The notes beneath the pieces are model-generated. The model worked only from the letters and a program-made list of their open reading frames with translations, made no database searches and was not told where the DNA came from. From contig NZ_JNFB01000039.1 of assembly GCF_000766145.1 (NCBI RefSeq), positions 62,001 through 126,000 of the forward strand: a stretch of 64,000 bases of DNA, read 5' to 3'. A program made the translations under genes and the position numbers. The stretch comes from Paenilisteria newyorkensis. GTDB taxonomy: Bacteria; Bacillota; Bacilli; Lactobacillales; Listeriaceae. Of the stretch, positions 8,830 through 16,232 are shown piece by piece; within the stretch, counting starts at the first letter, position 1; every line of letters begins with the position of its first letter.

Positions 8830-10596
8830 ATGAAGATTTATAAGGAGTTGGGATGGTTTTTTAAAGAGCAGCGAAAATCGTATATTATCGGGGTTTCATT
8901 GCTTTTTATGATAACTTTACTTCAACTGGTGCCGCCGAAAATACTTGGTATGACGGTGGATGCGATTAGTAAGGATACGCTGACGAAAAATCATTTATAT
9001 ATGTGGATGGGAGTTCTGCTTGGGGCTGCTGTTGTCGCGTATGTTGGTCGTTATTTTTGGCGGATGATGATTTTTGGGTCGGATAATAAGTTGCAACGTC
9101 AATTGCGGTTACGATTATTTGAGCATTTGTCGAAAATGTCGCCGTTCTTTTTTCAGCGCTATCGGACGGGGGATTTGATGGCGCACGCGACGAATGATAT
9201 TTCCGCGATTCAGCAAGTGGCTGGATTTGGCGTTTTGACGTTGTGTGATTCGATTTTGACGGGGAGCACGGTTATTGCGACGATGGCGATTACGATTGAT
9301 TGGCGCCTGACGTTGATTGCGCTTTTGCCGATGCCGTTTATGGTGTGGGGAAGCTCGGTGCTTGGTCGGAAATTGCATGATCGTTTTCATAGTGCCCAGG
9401 CGGAATTTTCGAAGTTGAATGATAAGACGCAGGAGAGTTTGTCGGGGATTAAGGTTACGAAAACGTTTGGACAGGAGCAGGAGGATATCGAGGATTTTAG
9501 AAGGCAGACGGAGGAGGTTGTCGGTGTCAATGTGAAGGTTGCAAAACTGGATGCGATGTTTGATCCGATGATTTCGATTATTGTGAGTGTTTCGTTTGTA
9601 CTATCGCTTGCTTTTGGGGCCAAATTTGTGATGGAAGGGACGCTCACGATTGGTCAGGTGATTGCATTTACAAATTATTTATTCTTACTGATTTGGCCGA
9701 TGTTGGCGTTTGGATTCTTGTTTAATGTGATTCAGCGTGGGAATGCGTCTTATGATCGACTAAATACATTATTGAGTGAGCCGGAGGACGTGAAGGATGA
9801 TTTTGGGGCGATCGATGCGTTGCCACGTGGGGATATTGATTTTGCGTTAGAGGCATTTACGTATCCGGATGAGGATGCGCCAGTTTTGCAGGATATTGTT
9901 TTTCAGTTGAAATCGGGTGGAACGCTTGGGATTGTTGGGCGAACGGGTTCTGGTAAGACGACGCTTTTGAAGTTGTTGATGCGGGAATATGATGATTATC
10001 AGGGGGCGATTAAGTTTGATGGGCAGCCGATTCAGTGTTATACGGTGCGGGGATTGCGCCGGGCGATTGGTTATGTGCCGCAGGATCAGTTCTTGTTTTC
10101 GACGACGGTTCGGGAAAATATTCGTTTTGGGAATCCGAAGTTGTCGCAGGCGGATGTGGAGCGCATTGCGGAGATGGTTTCGGTGCATGAGGATATTACG
10201 GAGTTCACGGATGGCTATGATACAGTCGTGGGCGAGCGTGGTGTGTCGCTTTCTGGTGGTCAGAAGCAGCGGTTAGCGATTGCGAGGGCGCTGATTATGA
10301 ATCCGGAGTTGCTGATTTTGGATGATGCGCTTTCGGCTGTAGATGCGAAAACGGAAGAGCTGATTTTGCAAAATCTCAAAGCTAATCGGGCGGATAAAAC
10401 GACGATTATTAGTGCGCATCGACTCAGTTCGGTGGAGCATGCGAATATTATTATCGTGATTGATAAAGGTAAAATTGTGGAGCGTGGGACGCATGCAGAG
10501 CTTGTGGTGCTCGACGGTTGGTACGCGGAAATGTTCCGAAACCAGCAATTAGAGGAGCTTATTGAGGGCGGGGGTGATACGAATGGAGCCGGATAA
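8830..10596 (+). CDS. Heterodimeric ABC exporter subunit with degenerate ATP site (BmrC/YheI-like)
   Basis: This 588-residue half-transporter has six predicted transmembrane helices (about residues 15-310) and a C-terminal ATPase domain: Walker A GRTGSGKTT near 371, Q-loop YVPQDQF, signature LSGGQKQR near 474, Walker B LLILDD near 495-500 and H-loop SAHRLS. The usual catalytic Glu after Walker B is Asp, as in BmrC and similar partners with one non-hydrolysing site. The start is ATG at 8830 after AAGAGGG; a TTG at 8824 has no spacing. Its stop overlaps the next gene by 14 bp, implying translational coupling and a heterodimer. The substrate is unknown; multidrug export is inferred. Confidence 0.92.
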   Translation: MKIYKELGWFFKEQRKSYIIGVSLLFMITLLQLVPPKILGMTVDAISKDTLTKNHLYMWMGVLLGAAVVAYVGRYFWRMMIFGSDNKLQRQLRLRLFEHLSKMSPFFFQRYRTGDLMAHATNDISAIQQVAGFGVLTLCDSILTGSTVIATMAITIDWRLTLIALLPMPFMVWGSSVLGRKLHDRFHSAQAEFSKLNDKTQESLSGIKVTKTFGQEQEDIEDFRRQTEEVVGVNVKVAKLDAMFDPMISIIVSVSFVLSLAFGAKFVMEGTLTIGQVIAFTNYLFLLIWPMLAFGFLFNVIQRGNASYDRLNTLLSEPEDVKDDFGAIDALPRGDIDFALEAFTYPDEDAPVLQDIVFQLKSGGTLGIVGRTGSGKTTLLKLLMREYDDYQGAIKFDGQPIQCYTVRGLRRAIGYVPQDQFLFSTTVRENIRFGNPKLSQADVERIAEMVSVHEDITEFTDGYDTVVGERGVSLSGGQKQRLAIARALIMNPELLILDDALSAVDAKTEELILQNLKANRADKTTIISAHRLSSVEHANIIIVIDKGKIVERGTHAELVVLDGWYAEMFRNQQLEELIEGGGDTNGAG

Positions 10597-12382
10597 TGAA
10601 GAAATGTTAACGATGAGTGGGAGAGAACATCGTGCGGTTTTGAAACGTTTGTTTAGCTACACGAAGTATCATGTCCCGGCGCTGATTTTAACGATTTTTC
10701 TGGTCATGTTGGTGACGTTGGCGGATGTATTTTTGCCGATTTTGATTAAAATATTTCTGGATGATTACTTGACACCGCTTCATTTTGTGGCTGGGCCGAT
10801 TCTTTTGTTGGCATCGGGGTACATGGGTTTGGCGCTTGGCCGGTCTATGGTTTGGTATTTTCAACTGGTTTTATTTCAAAAGATTGCTTTGCGGATAGTG
10901 CAGCGCATTCGGATTGATATCTTTAGTAAACTTCAGAATATGGGGATGCGTTATTTTGATCAAACGCCTGCGGGGAGCTTGGTTTCGCGTGTGACGAATG
11001 ATACGGAAGCGATTAAAGATATGTTTATAAATGTGCTCGGAACAGCGATTCAAAGTGTGTTTATGCTGATTGGAATTTACACTGCGATGTTTATTATGGA
11101 TGCCAAATTGGCGGCGTATAGTTTGCTTGTTTTTCCGCTCACGATGTTGATTATTATTGTGTACCGAAAGTATAGTTCGCAGTTTTACAGGGCGCGTCGG
11201 GAAAAATTGAGTCAGCTAAATGCGAAAATTGCGGAGTCTATTTCAGGCATGTCGATTGTGCAGCAGTTTAATCAGGAAAAGCGCTTAATCGGTGAGTTTG
11301 AAGAGATTAATAAAGATTATTATGATGTTGGTATGAAAAATATTAAATTTAACGCGTTGCTTCTTGGCCCGGCGATTGATCTGATTTATTCGCTAGCGGT
11401 TGTGTTGATTCTTAGTTTCTTCGGGATTCAATCGTTTTCTGGGCCGGTCGCGATTGGGACGATTTATGCTTTTATCACGTATTTTGATCGGTTTTTAGAG
11501 GCGATTTACAACATTATGGAGCGGCTCGCGATGTACCAAGAGGCGATTACGGCGGCTTCGCGTGTGTTCCGGATTATGGATGGCACGGATTTGGCGCCGG
11601 AACAAGATGTGGAGGATGGTTTAGCCATCGGAAAAGCGAAGATTGAGTTCAAAAATGTCACGTTTTCTTATGATGGTAAAAAAGACGTTTTGAAGGATAT
11701 TAGTTTTACCGCTGAATCGGGGCAAACGGTCGCGCTTGTTGGTCATACGGGAAGTGGGAAAAGCTCGATTATCAATTTAATGATGCGCTTTTATGAGTTT
11801 GAGCACGGTGAAATTTTGATTGATGGGAAGTCAATTAAGCGGTATCCGATGGAGGAATTGCGTGCGAAAACGGGGCTGGTTTTGCAGGATAGCTTTATGT
11901 TTTATGGCACGATTAAGGATAACATTCGGTTGCATAATAAGATGATTACGGATCGAGAAATTTTGGAAGCGGCGCAGTTTGTTCAGGCGGATCGGTTTAT
12001 TAACACGTTGGCGGATAAGTATGATCATAAGGTGATTGAGCGTGGTGCTTCGTTTTCAAGTGGGCAGCGTCAGTTGATTTCGTTTACTAGGACGGTCGTG
12101 ACGAATCCGCAAATCCTTGTTTTAGATGAGGCAACGGCGAATATTGATACGGAGACGGAAAGTTTGATTCAGACGGGCTTGCGAAATATGAGGCAAGGTA
12201 GGACGACGATTGCGATTGCGCACAGGCTTTCGACGATTAAAGATGCGGATCTGATTTTGGTGCTTCGAAAAGGGAGCATTATTGAGCGGGGAACGCATGA
12301 GGAATTGCTTGCGCATGGTGGTGTCTATCATTCGATGTATCAGTTGCAAAACAGTGGCATGGATTTAGAGGAGCTTGGTTAA
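10583..12382 (+). CDS. Heterodimeric ABC exporter subunit with catalytic Glu (BmrD/YheH-like)
   Basis: This 599-residue partner subunit has six transmembrane helices (about 30-330) and an ATPase domain: Walker A GHTGSGKSS near 388, a variant signature FSSGQRQ near 492, Walker B ILVLDEATANID with the catalytic Glu, and H-loop AHRLS. In heterodimers of the BmrCD/LmrCD type the consensus ATP site is formed by this subunit's Walker motifs and the partner's intact LSGGQ, exactly the split seen here. ATG at 10583 follows GGGGGTGAT and lies within the end of the upstream gene. Membrane-located exporter; substrate not deducible. Confidence 0.92.
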   Translation: MEPDNEEMLTMSGREHRAVLKRLFSYTKYHVPALILTIFLVMLVTLADVFLPILIKIFLDDYLTPLHFVAGPILLLASGYMGLALGRSMVWYFQLVLFQKIALRIVQRIRIDIFSKLQNMGMRYFDQTPAGSLVSRVTNDTEAIKDMFINVLGTAIQSVFMLIGIYTAMFIMDAKLAAYSLLVFPLTMLIIIVYRKYSSQFYRARREKLSQLNAKIAESISGMSIVQQFNQEKRLIGEFEEINKDYYDVGMKNIKFNALLLGPAIDLIYSLAVVLILSFFGIQSFSGPVAIGTIYAFITYFDRFLEAIYNIMERLAMYQEAITAASRVFRIMDGTDLAPEQDVEDGLAIGKAKIEFKNVTFSYDGKKDVLKDISFTAESGQTVALVGHTGSGKSSIINLMMRFYEFEHGEILIDGKSIKRYPMEELRAKTGLVLQDSFMFYGTIKDNIRLHNKMITDREILEAAQFVQADRFINTLADKYDHKVIERGASFSSGQRQLISFTRTVVTNPQILVLDEATANIDTETESLIQTGLRNMRQGRTTIAIAHRLSTIKDADLILVLRKGSIIERGTHEELLAHGGVYHSMYQLQNSGMDLEELG

Positions 12383-12459
12383 TTGGGCATAAAGGTTGTT
12401 TTTCTTCTAAAAAAGTTTATAATGAGGCAAGTAAATAGTGCCGATTAGGAGGAAGAAAC

Positions 12460-12936
12460 GTGTCATTTATATTATCAATTATCATCACGCTTGTTTTTGG
12501 TGTCGGGGTTATCTTGATTCGGATGAAGGCGTCGAAAGAGCCAGCGACTGTGAAAAAAATTATTATTCCGCCGATTATGATGAGTACGGGGGCGCTTATG
12601 TTCGTCATTCCGTATTTCCGTGTTTCGCCAGCTGGTATTCTCGAGGCTGTGTTGATGGGGCTAGTTTTCTCGCTCATTTTAATTTGGACAACGCGGTTTG
12701 AGATTAAGCATCAGTATGTCTTTATTAAGCGGACGAAATCGTTTCCAGTTATTTTGTTGAGTTTGCTTTTAATCCGACTCGGTATTAAATATTGGATTAG
12801 TGGCTCGGTGGATGTTGGGGAATTGTCTGGAATGTTTTGGATTCTAGCGTTTGCGATGATTGTTCCTTGGCGAATCGCGATGTATTTTCAATATAAAAAT
12901 GTCGCTGGGAAGCTGGAACAAACGGAAGAAACCTGA
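12460..12936 (+). CDS. CcdC-like integral membrane protein (DUF1453)
   Basis: This 158-residue protein has four or five hydrophobic helices (about 3-21, 35-55, 62-80, 95-112 and 122-140) and short loops. Overall it resembles the CcdC/YneJ family, found next to cytochrome c biogenesis genes in Bacillus, but no such genes are present here, so a role in cytochrome maturation is not supported. The start is GTG at 12460 after AGGAGGA. TATAAT at 12418-12423 with a weak TTGTTT 16 bp upstream may serve as promoter. Confidence 0.75.
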   Translation: MSFILSIIITLVFGVGVILIRMKASKEPATVKKIIIPPIMMSTGALMFVIPYFRVSPAGILEAVLMGLVFSLILIWTTRFEIKHQYVFIKRTKSFPVILLSLLLIRLGIKYWISGSVDVGELSGMFWILAFAMIVPWRIAMYFQYKNVAGKLEQTEET

Positions 12937-12972
12937 TTTTAAAATTTGGGAGGATTTATCCCATGAAAACGG

Positions 12973-13001
12973 TTGAATTATGACAGGAACATCGATATAA
13001 T
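12973..13001 (+). promoter_or_regulatory. Promoter of first lipoprotein gene
   Basis: TTGAAT (12973-12978), 17 bp, TATAAT (12996-13001). Confidence 0.7.
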
Positions 13002-13052
13002 GAGTAAGGTTGCGCGAATTGGGCAACATGTATAAAAGAGGAGGTTTTTCAT

Positions 13053-13556
13053 TTGAAGAAATGGTTAGTAGCTTTATTTTCCCTTGCGCTTGTGTTTGGC
13101 TTAGCGGCTTGTGGCAATGATGCGAAGGATGAAAAAGAGACAGAGAAAAAAGATGTAAGCGCGGATGCCATGAGTTTTTACATGGATTTAGTGGCAAAAA
13201 TTAATGACAATGATACGGACTATGACGCATATCAAGCGGCGATTGGTAGTGACACACCGCCAACGGATGCAGAGCTTGCAGAACTTGCGGCAAAAGCAAG
13301 TAGCTCGGCAGACAAAGTATCACAAGTATTGGCTGATGTGAAAGTACCGAACTTGGGTGCAGAGACAGACGCTTTCAAAACAGCGGTAAAAGACTTAAGT
13401 GATGCGTATGCAGCGGAGGCTAAAGGCTTAAAGGCTTCTCCAATCGATACAAAATCAGCGGATGAAGCCATGCAAAAAGCTTCTGATGCACTTGGTCAAG
13501 CGTTGAAAGATACTGGCTTAGCGCCATCGAGTATCATGAATGACACAGCAGCATAA
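13053..13556 (+). CDS. Lipoprotein, paralogue of the next gene
   Basis: This 167-residue protein starts with TTG at 13053 behind GAGGAGG. A signal peptide ends in the lipobox LAAC (Cys20), followed by an acidic linker and a helical domain with the pattern AMSFYMDLVAKINDND..YDAY, ...SSADKVSQVLADVKVPNLGAETDAF. It should be anchored to the outer face of the membrane. I do not recognise a named function. The same domain recurs in the next gene (about 40-50% alike by eye), so the pair arose by tandem duplication. It has its own promoter and terminator. Confidence 0.85.
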   Translation: MKKWLVALFSLALVFGLAACGNDAKDEKETEKKDVSADAMSFYMDLVAKINDNDTDYDAYQAAIGSDTPPTDAELAELAAKASSSADKVSQVLADVKVPNLGAETDAFKTAVKDLSDAYAAEAKGLKASPIDTKSADEAMQKASDALGQALKDTGLAPSSIMNDTAA

Positions 13557-13567
13557 GAAATGAAATA

Positions 13568-13597
13568 GGGCGTTGTAGCGTAAAAACTGCAACGCCC
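13568..13597 (+). terminator. Terminator after first lipoprotein gene
   Basis: GGGCGTTG (13568-13575) pairs with CAACGCCC (13590-13597). The T-run is weak. Confidence 0.6.
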
Positions 13598-13608
13598 TTA
13601 GTTTGTGT

Positions 13609-13637
13609 TTGTAACTTTTTGCAATTGTAAGTATAAT
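13609..13637 (+). promoter_or_regulatory. Promoter of second lipoprotein gene
   Basis: TTGTAA (13609-13614), 17 bp, TATAAT (13632-13637). Confidence 0.7.
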
Positions 13638-13679
13638 GGGAAAGTAATGATTAATAATATCTAATGGAGGGGTTTTATT

Positions 13680-14291
13680 TTGAAAAAATGGATAGTGGGG
13701 ACATTAGCGGCAGTAACTGTATTTAGTTTAACGGCTTGTGGCAATGTGAGTGATGAAACGAAGGACGAAGCGAAAGAGAAGGTGTCATCTAAAGCGGAGG
13801 ATGTAAAGGAGAAAGCTAAGTCAAAAGCGGATGAGATGAAGAAAGAAGGTAGTGCAAAACTGGATGAAGCAACACAAAAGCTGCATACGAAAGCCATGGA
13901 TTTCTACACGGATTTGGTTGATAAGGTGAATGAAAAAGATAAAGATTATGATGCGTATATAGCAGATATTACGAGTGATGCTCCATCCAAAGGAGCGAAG
14001 TTGGACGAATTGGCAGAGAAAGCTAGTGCCTCCGCAGAAAATATTTCGGAAACGTTGGCGAATGTGAAGGTTCCTGATTTAGGAGAGCGCACAGATGCGT
14101 TTAAAACGTCAATTCAAAGCTTGAGCGATGCATTTGCTGAAAAAGCAGCGGCGATAAAGGCGAATCCTGGCGACACAAAAGCAGCAGAGAAAGCGGATGC
14201 TGCGATACAAAATGCGTCAGATAAACTTTCAGAAGCTCTAAAAAATATTGGTTTGGCGGGTTCTAATATCGTGAATGATATTACTGGCTGA
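13680..14291 (+). CDS. Lipoprotein, paralogue of the previous gene with an added Lys/Glu-rich linker
   Basis: This 203-residue protein starts with TTG at 13680 after GGAGGGG. The signal peptide ends in LTAC (Cys20). A charged, probably helical linker of about 35 residues (DEAKEKVSSKAEDVKEKAK and onward) precedes the same domain as in the upstream gene (AMDFYTDLVDKVNEKD..YDAY, ENISETLANVKVPDLGERTDAF). The linker is the main difference between the paralogues. Surface-exposed lipoprotein of unknown function, with its own promoter and a bidirectional terminator. Confidence 0.85.
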   Translation: MKKWIVGTLAAVTVFSLTACGNVSDETKDEAKEKVSSKAEDVKEKAKSKADEMKKEGSAKLDEATQKLHTKAMDFYTDLVDKVNEKDKDYDAYIADITSDAPSKGAKLDELAEKASASAENISETLANVKVPDLGERTDAFKTSIQSLSDAFAEKAAAIKANPGDTKAAEKADAAIQNASDKLSEALKNIGLAGSNIVNDITG

Positions 14292-14296
14292 GCATG

Positions 14297-14345
14297 AAAA
14301 AAACCTTGATTCCCAAGTGCGAGCGACGCGGGATCAAGGTTTTTA
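14297..14345. terminator. Bidirectional terminator between lipoprotein gene and plsC
   Basis: AAAACCTTGATTCCC and GGGATCAAGGTTTTT form a long stem with one bulge and a 15-nt loop, flanked by A- and T-runs, between two convergent genes. Confidence 0.85.
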
Positions 14346-14954
14346 TTATTTTACTTTCGTTGCGTCTATTTCTGCTTGTAAACGTTCGAAGGTTTTCAAA
14401 ACTTCTTCGGATTTAATTTCTAGCAGTTCTTTTTGATCGATGTCTTTGTCGTTGAATGGGATTGGATCGCCGAATCGAATGATGACTTTTTTTCGTTTGA
14501 ATAATTCACCGACTGTTTTTGGTCCGTCGTATACGGCTGGCAGGATTGGAACTTTACCCTTTAGTGCCACGGTTACTGCGCCTCGTTTTAGATGGAGACC
14601 AGCTGATTTCCTAGTACCACTTGGGAAAATACCAACTACTTTTCCGTCTTTTAAAAGGCGAATTGGAAGTTTGATCGCGCTTGGACCTGGATTTTCACGA
14701 TTTACTGGGAAGGCGTTCAGATGGCGCATTAACCAGTTTAGTGACTTGGTTTTGAATAGTTCTTGTTTTGCCATGTAGTGAATTTGAAGTGGTTTTATGG
14801 CAAATCCGAGGTAGAGAATCTCCATCCACGATGTGTGCGTTGAAACGACAACGAATGGCGCTTCGGGGATTTTGTCTTTATTCTGTACCTGGAAACGTCC
14901 GCCGATTATCGTGAGAATCACCTGGACGAAATTTCTCGCAAAAGTGTAGAACAA
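14346..14954 (-). CDS. plsC: 1-acyl-sn-glycerol-3-phosphate acyltransferase (PlsC family)
   Basis: This 202-residue membrane-associated acyltransferase would make phosphatidic acid from lysophosphatidic acid. Motif I reads STHTSWMEILYLG, that is HX4E where most members have HX4D. Motif II is NAFPVNR, motif III is FPSGTRKS, and ILPAVYDGP resembles motif IV. The Asp-to-Glu change is conservative but worth checking. The start is TTG at 14954 with AGGAGTG about seven bases upstream. It is monocistronic, convergent with the lipoprotein gene and divergent from sbcD. Confidence 0.85.
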   Translation of the reverse strand: MFYTFARNFVQVILTIIGGRFQVQNKDKIPEAPFVVVSTHTSWMEILYLGFAIKPLQIHYMAKQELFKTKSLNWLMRHLNAFPVNRENPGPSAIKLPIRLLKDGKVVGIFPSGTRKSAGLHLKRGAVTVALKGKVPILPAVYDGPKTVGELFKRKKVIIRFGDPIPFNDKDIDQKELLEIKSEEVLKTFERLQAEIDATKVK

Positions 14955-15104
14955 GTTGGTTCACTCCTATAATTCTTTTTTTAGTCTTGTTTTTAGTATA
15001 CTGAAAAGTTGTGGAAACGTCTAGTGCTTACGTGCTGTTCTTGTTTTTTTCGAAAATATAGTATACTGGTGGTAATGAGGAAAATAGGATAATGAGGTGT
15101 TGGG

Positions 15105-16232
15105 ATGAAATTTTTACATACGGCGGATTGGCATTTAGGAAAAATTGTGAACGGGGTGTCGATGCTTGCGGAACAGCGGTATATTTTAGAGCAGATAGCG
15201 CGGATTGCGGAGGAGGAGCAGGTCGATGGGATTGTGATTGCTGGGGATTTGTATGATCGGTCGGTGCCACCAGCGGATGCGGTGACGCTTTTGAATGATG
15301 TGTTGATGGAGCTGAATGTGACGCTTGGGAAGCCGGTTTTTGCGATTAGTGGGAATCATGATAGTGCGGAGCGGGTCAATTTTGGTTCGGCTTGGTACGA
15401 GAAGAGTGGTTTACATATTCAAGGGACGTTGGGTAAGGAGCTCGCGCCGATTGAGTGGAACGGGGCGCAGGTTTGGTTGGTTCCGTATCATGAGCCAGCG
15501 CAGGTTCGGGCGGCTTTTGAAGAGAAGACGGTACGGTCGTTTGAGGATGCGATGCAGGCTGTCACAGCAAAAATTAGAGCGGTTTGGGATACGGATAAGG
15601 CGCAGATTTTAGTTGGGCACGCGTTTGTTGCGGGTGGTCTTCCTAGTGATTCGGAGCGGCAATTGGCGATTGGAAATGTGGATCGGGTGTCGACGAATTG
15701 TTTTGAGGGCTTTGATTATGTGGCGCTCGGGCATTTGCACCATTCGCACGCGATTCATCATCCGAGTATTTTTTATGCGGGATCACCGTTGAAGTATTCA
15801 TTTTCGGAGGCGAAGGATAAGAAGAGTGTTCGGATTGTGACGATGGATGGGAAGGCGCTTGTGGAAGTGCGGGAGCGTTATTTGGAGCCATTGCATGATT
15901 TGCGGATTATCGAAGGGTATTTGGCGGACTTGGTAAGTTCCGTGGCGCCTGGAAATGAGGATTTTTTGCAGATCAATTTATTGGATGAGGGTGCGTTGAT
16001 TGATCCGATTGGGCAACTGCGGGCGTTTTATCCGAATGTGTTGCATTTGGAACGGGTACAGGAAAAGTTGACGGATAGCCAATTTGAACGATTTGAAGAT
16101 GTGATTAAAAAAGATGATTTGGAGCTGTTTGCGCAGTTTTTTGAGCATGTGAGTGGGAAGGAAATGTCGGATCGGCAAGTGGAGATTATGCGCGAGACGA
16201 TGGATAGTGTAAAGGGAGGTGCGGATCAATGA
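15105..16232 (+). CDS. sbcD: Exonuclease subunit SbcD
   Basis: This 375-residue Mre11-type nuclease subunit has the metallophosphatase motifs in order: HTADWHLGK, AGDLYDR, SGNHDS, GHAFVAGG and ALGHLHH. With SbcC it removes hairpins and protein-blocked DNA ends. The start is ATG at 15105 behind GAGG. Its stop overlaps the sbcC start (ATGA at 16229-16232), which is translational coupling. A role in double-strand break processing follows from the family. Confidence 0.96.
   Translation: MKFLHTADWHLGKIVNGVSMLAEQRYILEQIARIAEEEQVDGIVIAGDLYDRSVPPADAVTLLNDVLMELNVTLGKPVFAISGNHDSAERVNFGSAWYEKSGLHIQGTLGKELAPIEWNGAQVWLVPYHEPAQVRAAFEEKTVRSFEDAMQAVTAKIRAVWDTDKAQILVGHAFVAGGLPSDSERQLAIGNVDRVSTNCFEGFDYVALGHLHHSHAIHHPSIFYAGSPLKYSFSEAKDKKSVRIVTMDGKALVEVRERYLEPLHDLRIIEGYLADLVSSVAPGNEDFLQINLLDEGALIDPIGQLRAFYPNVLHLERVQEKLTDSQFERFEDVIKKDDLELFAQFFEHVSGKEMSDRQVEIMRETMDSVKGGADQ

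Noticed and set aside
12964-12984. Six-codon ORF MKTVEL before the first lipoprotein gene
   Set aside because: It overlaps the predicted lipoprotein promoter -35 and is too short to support.
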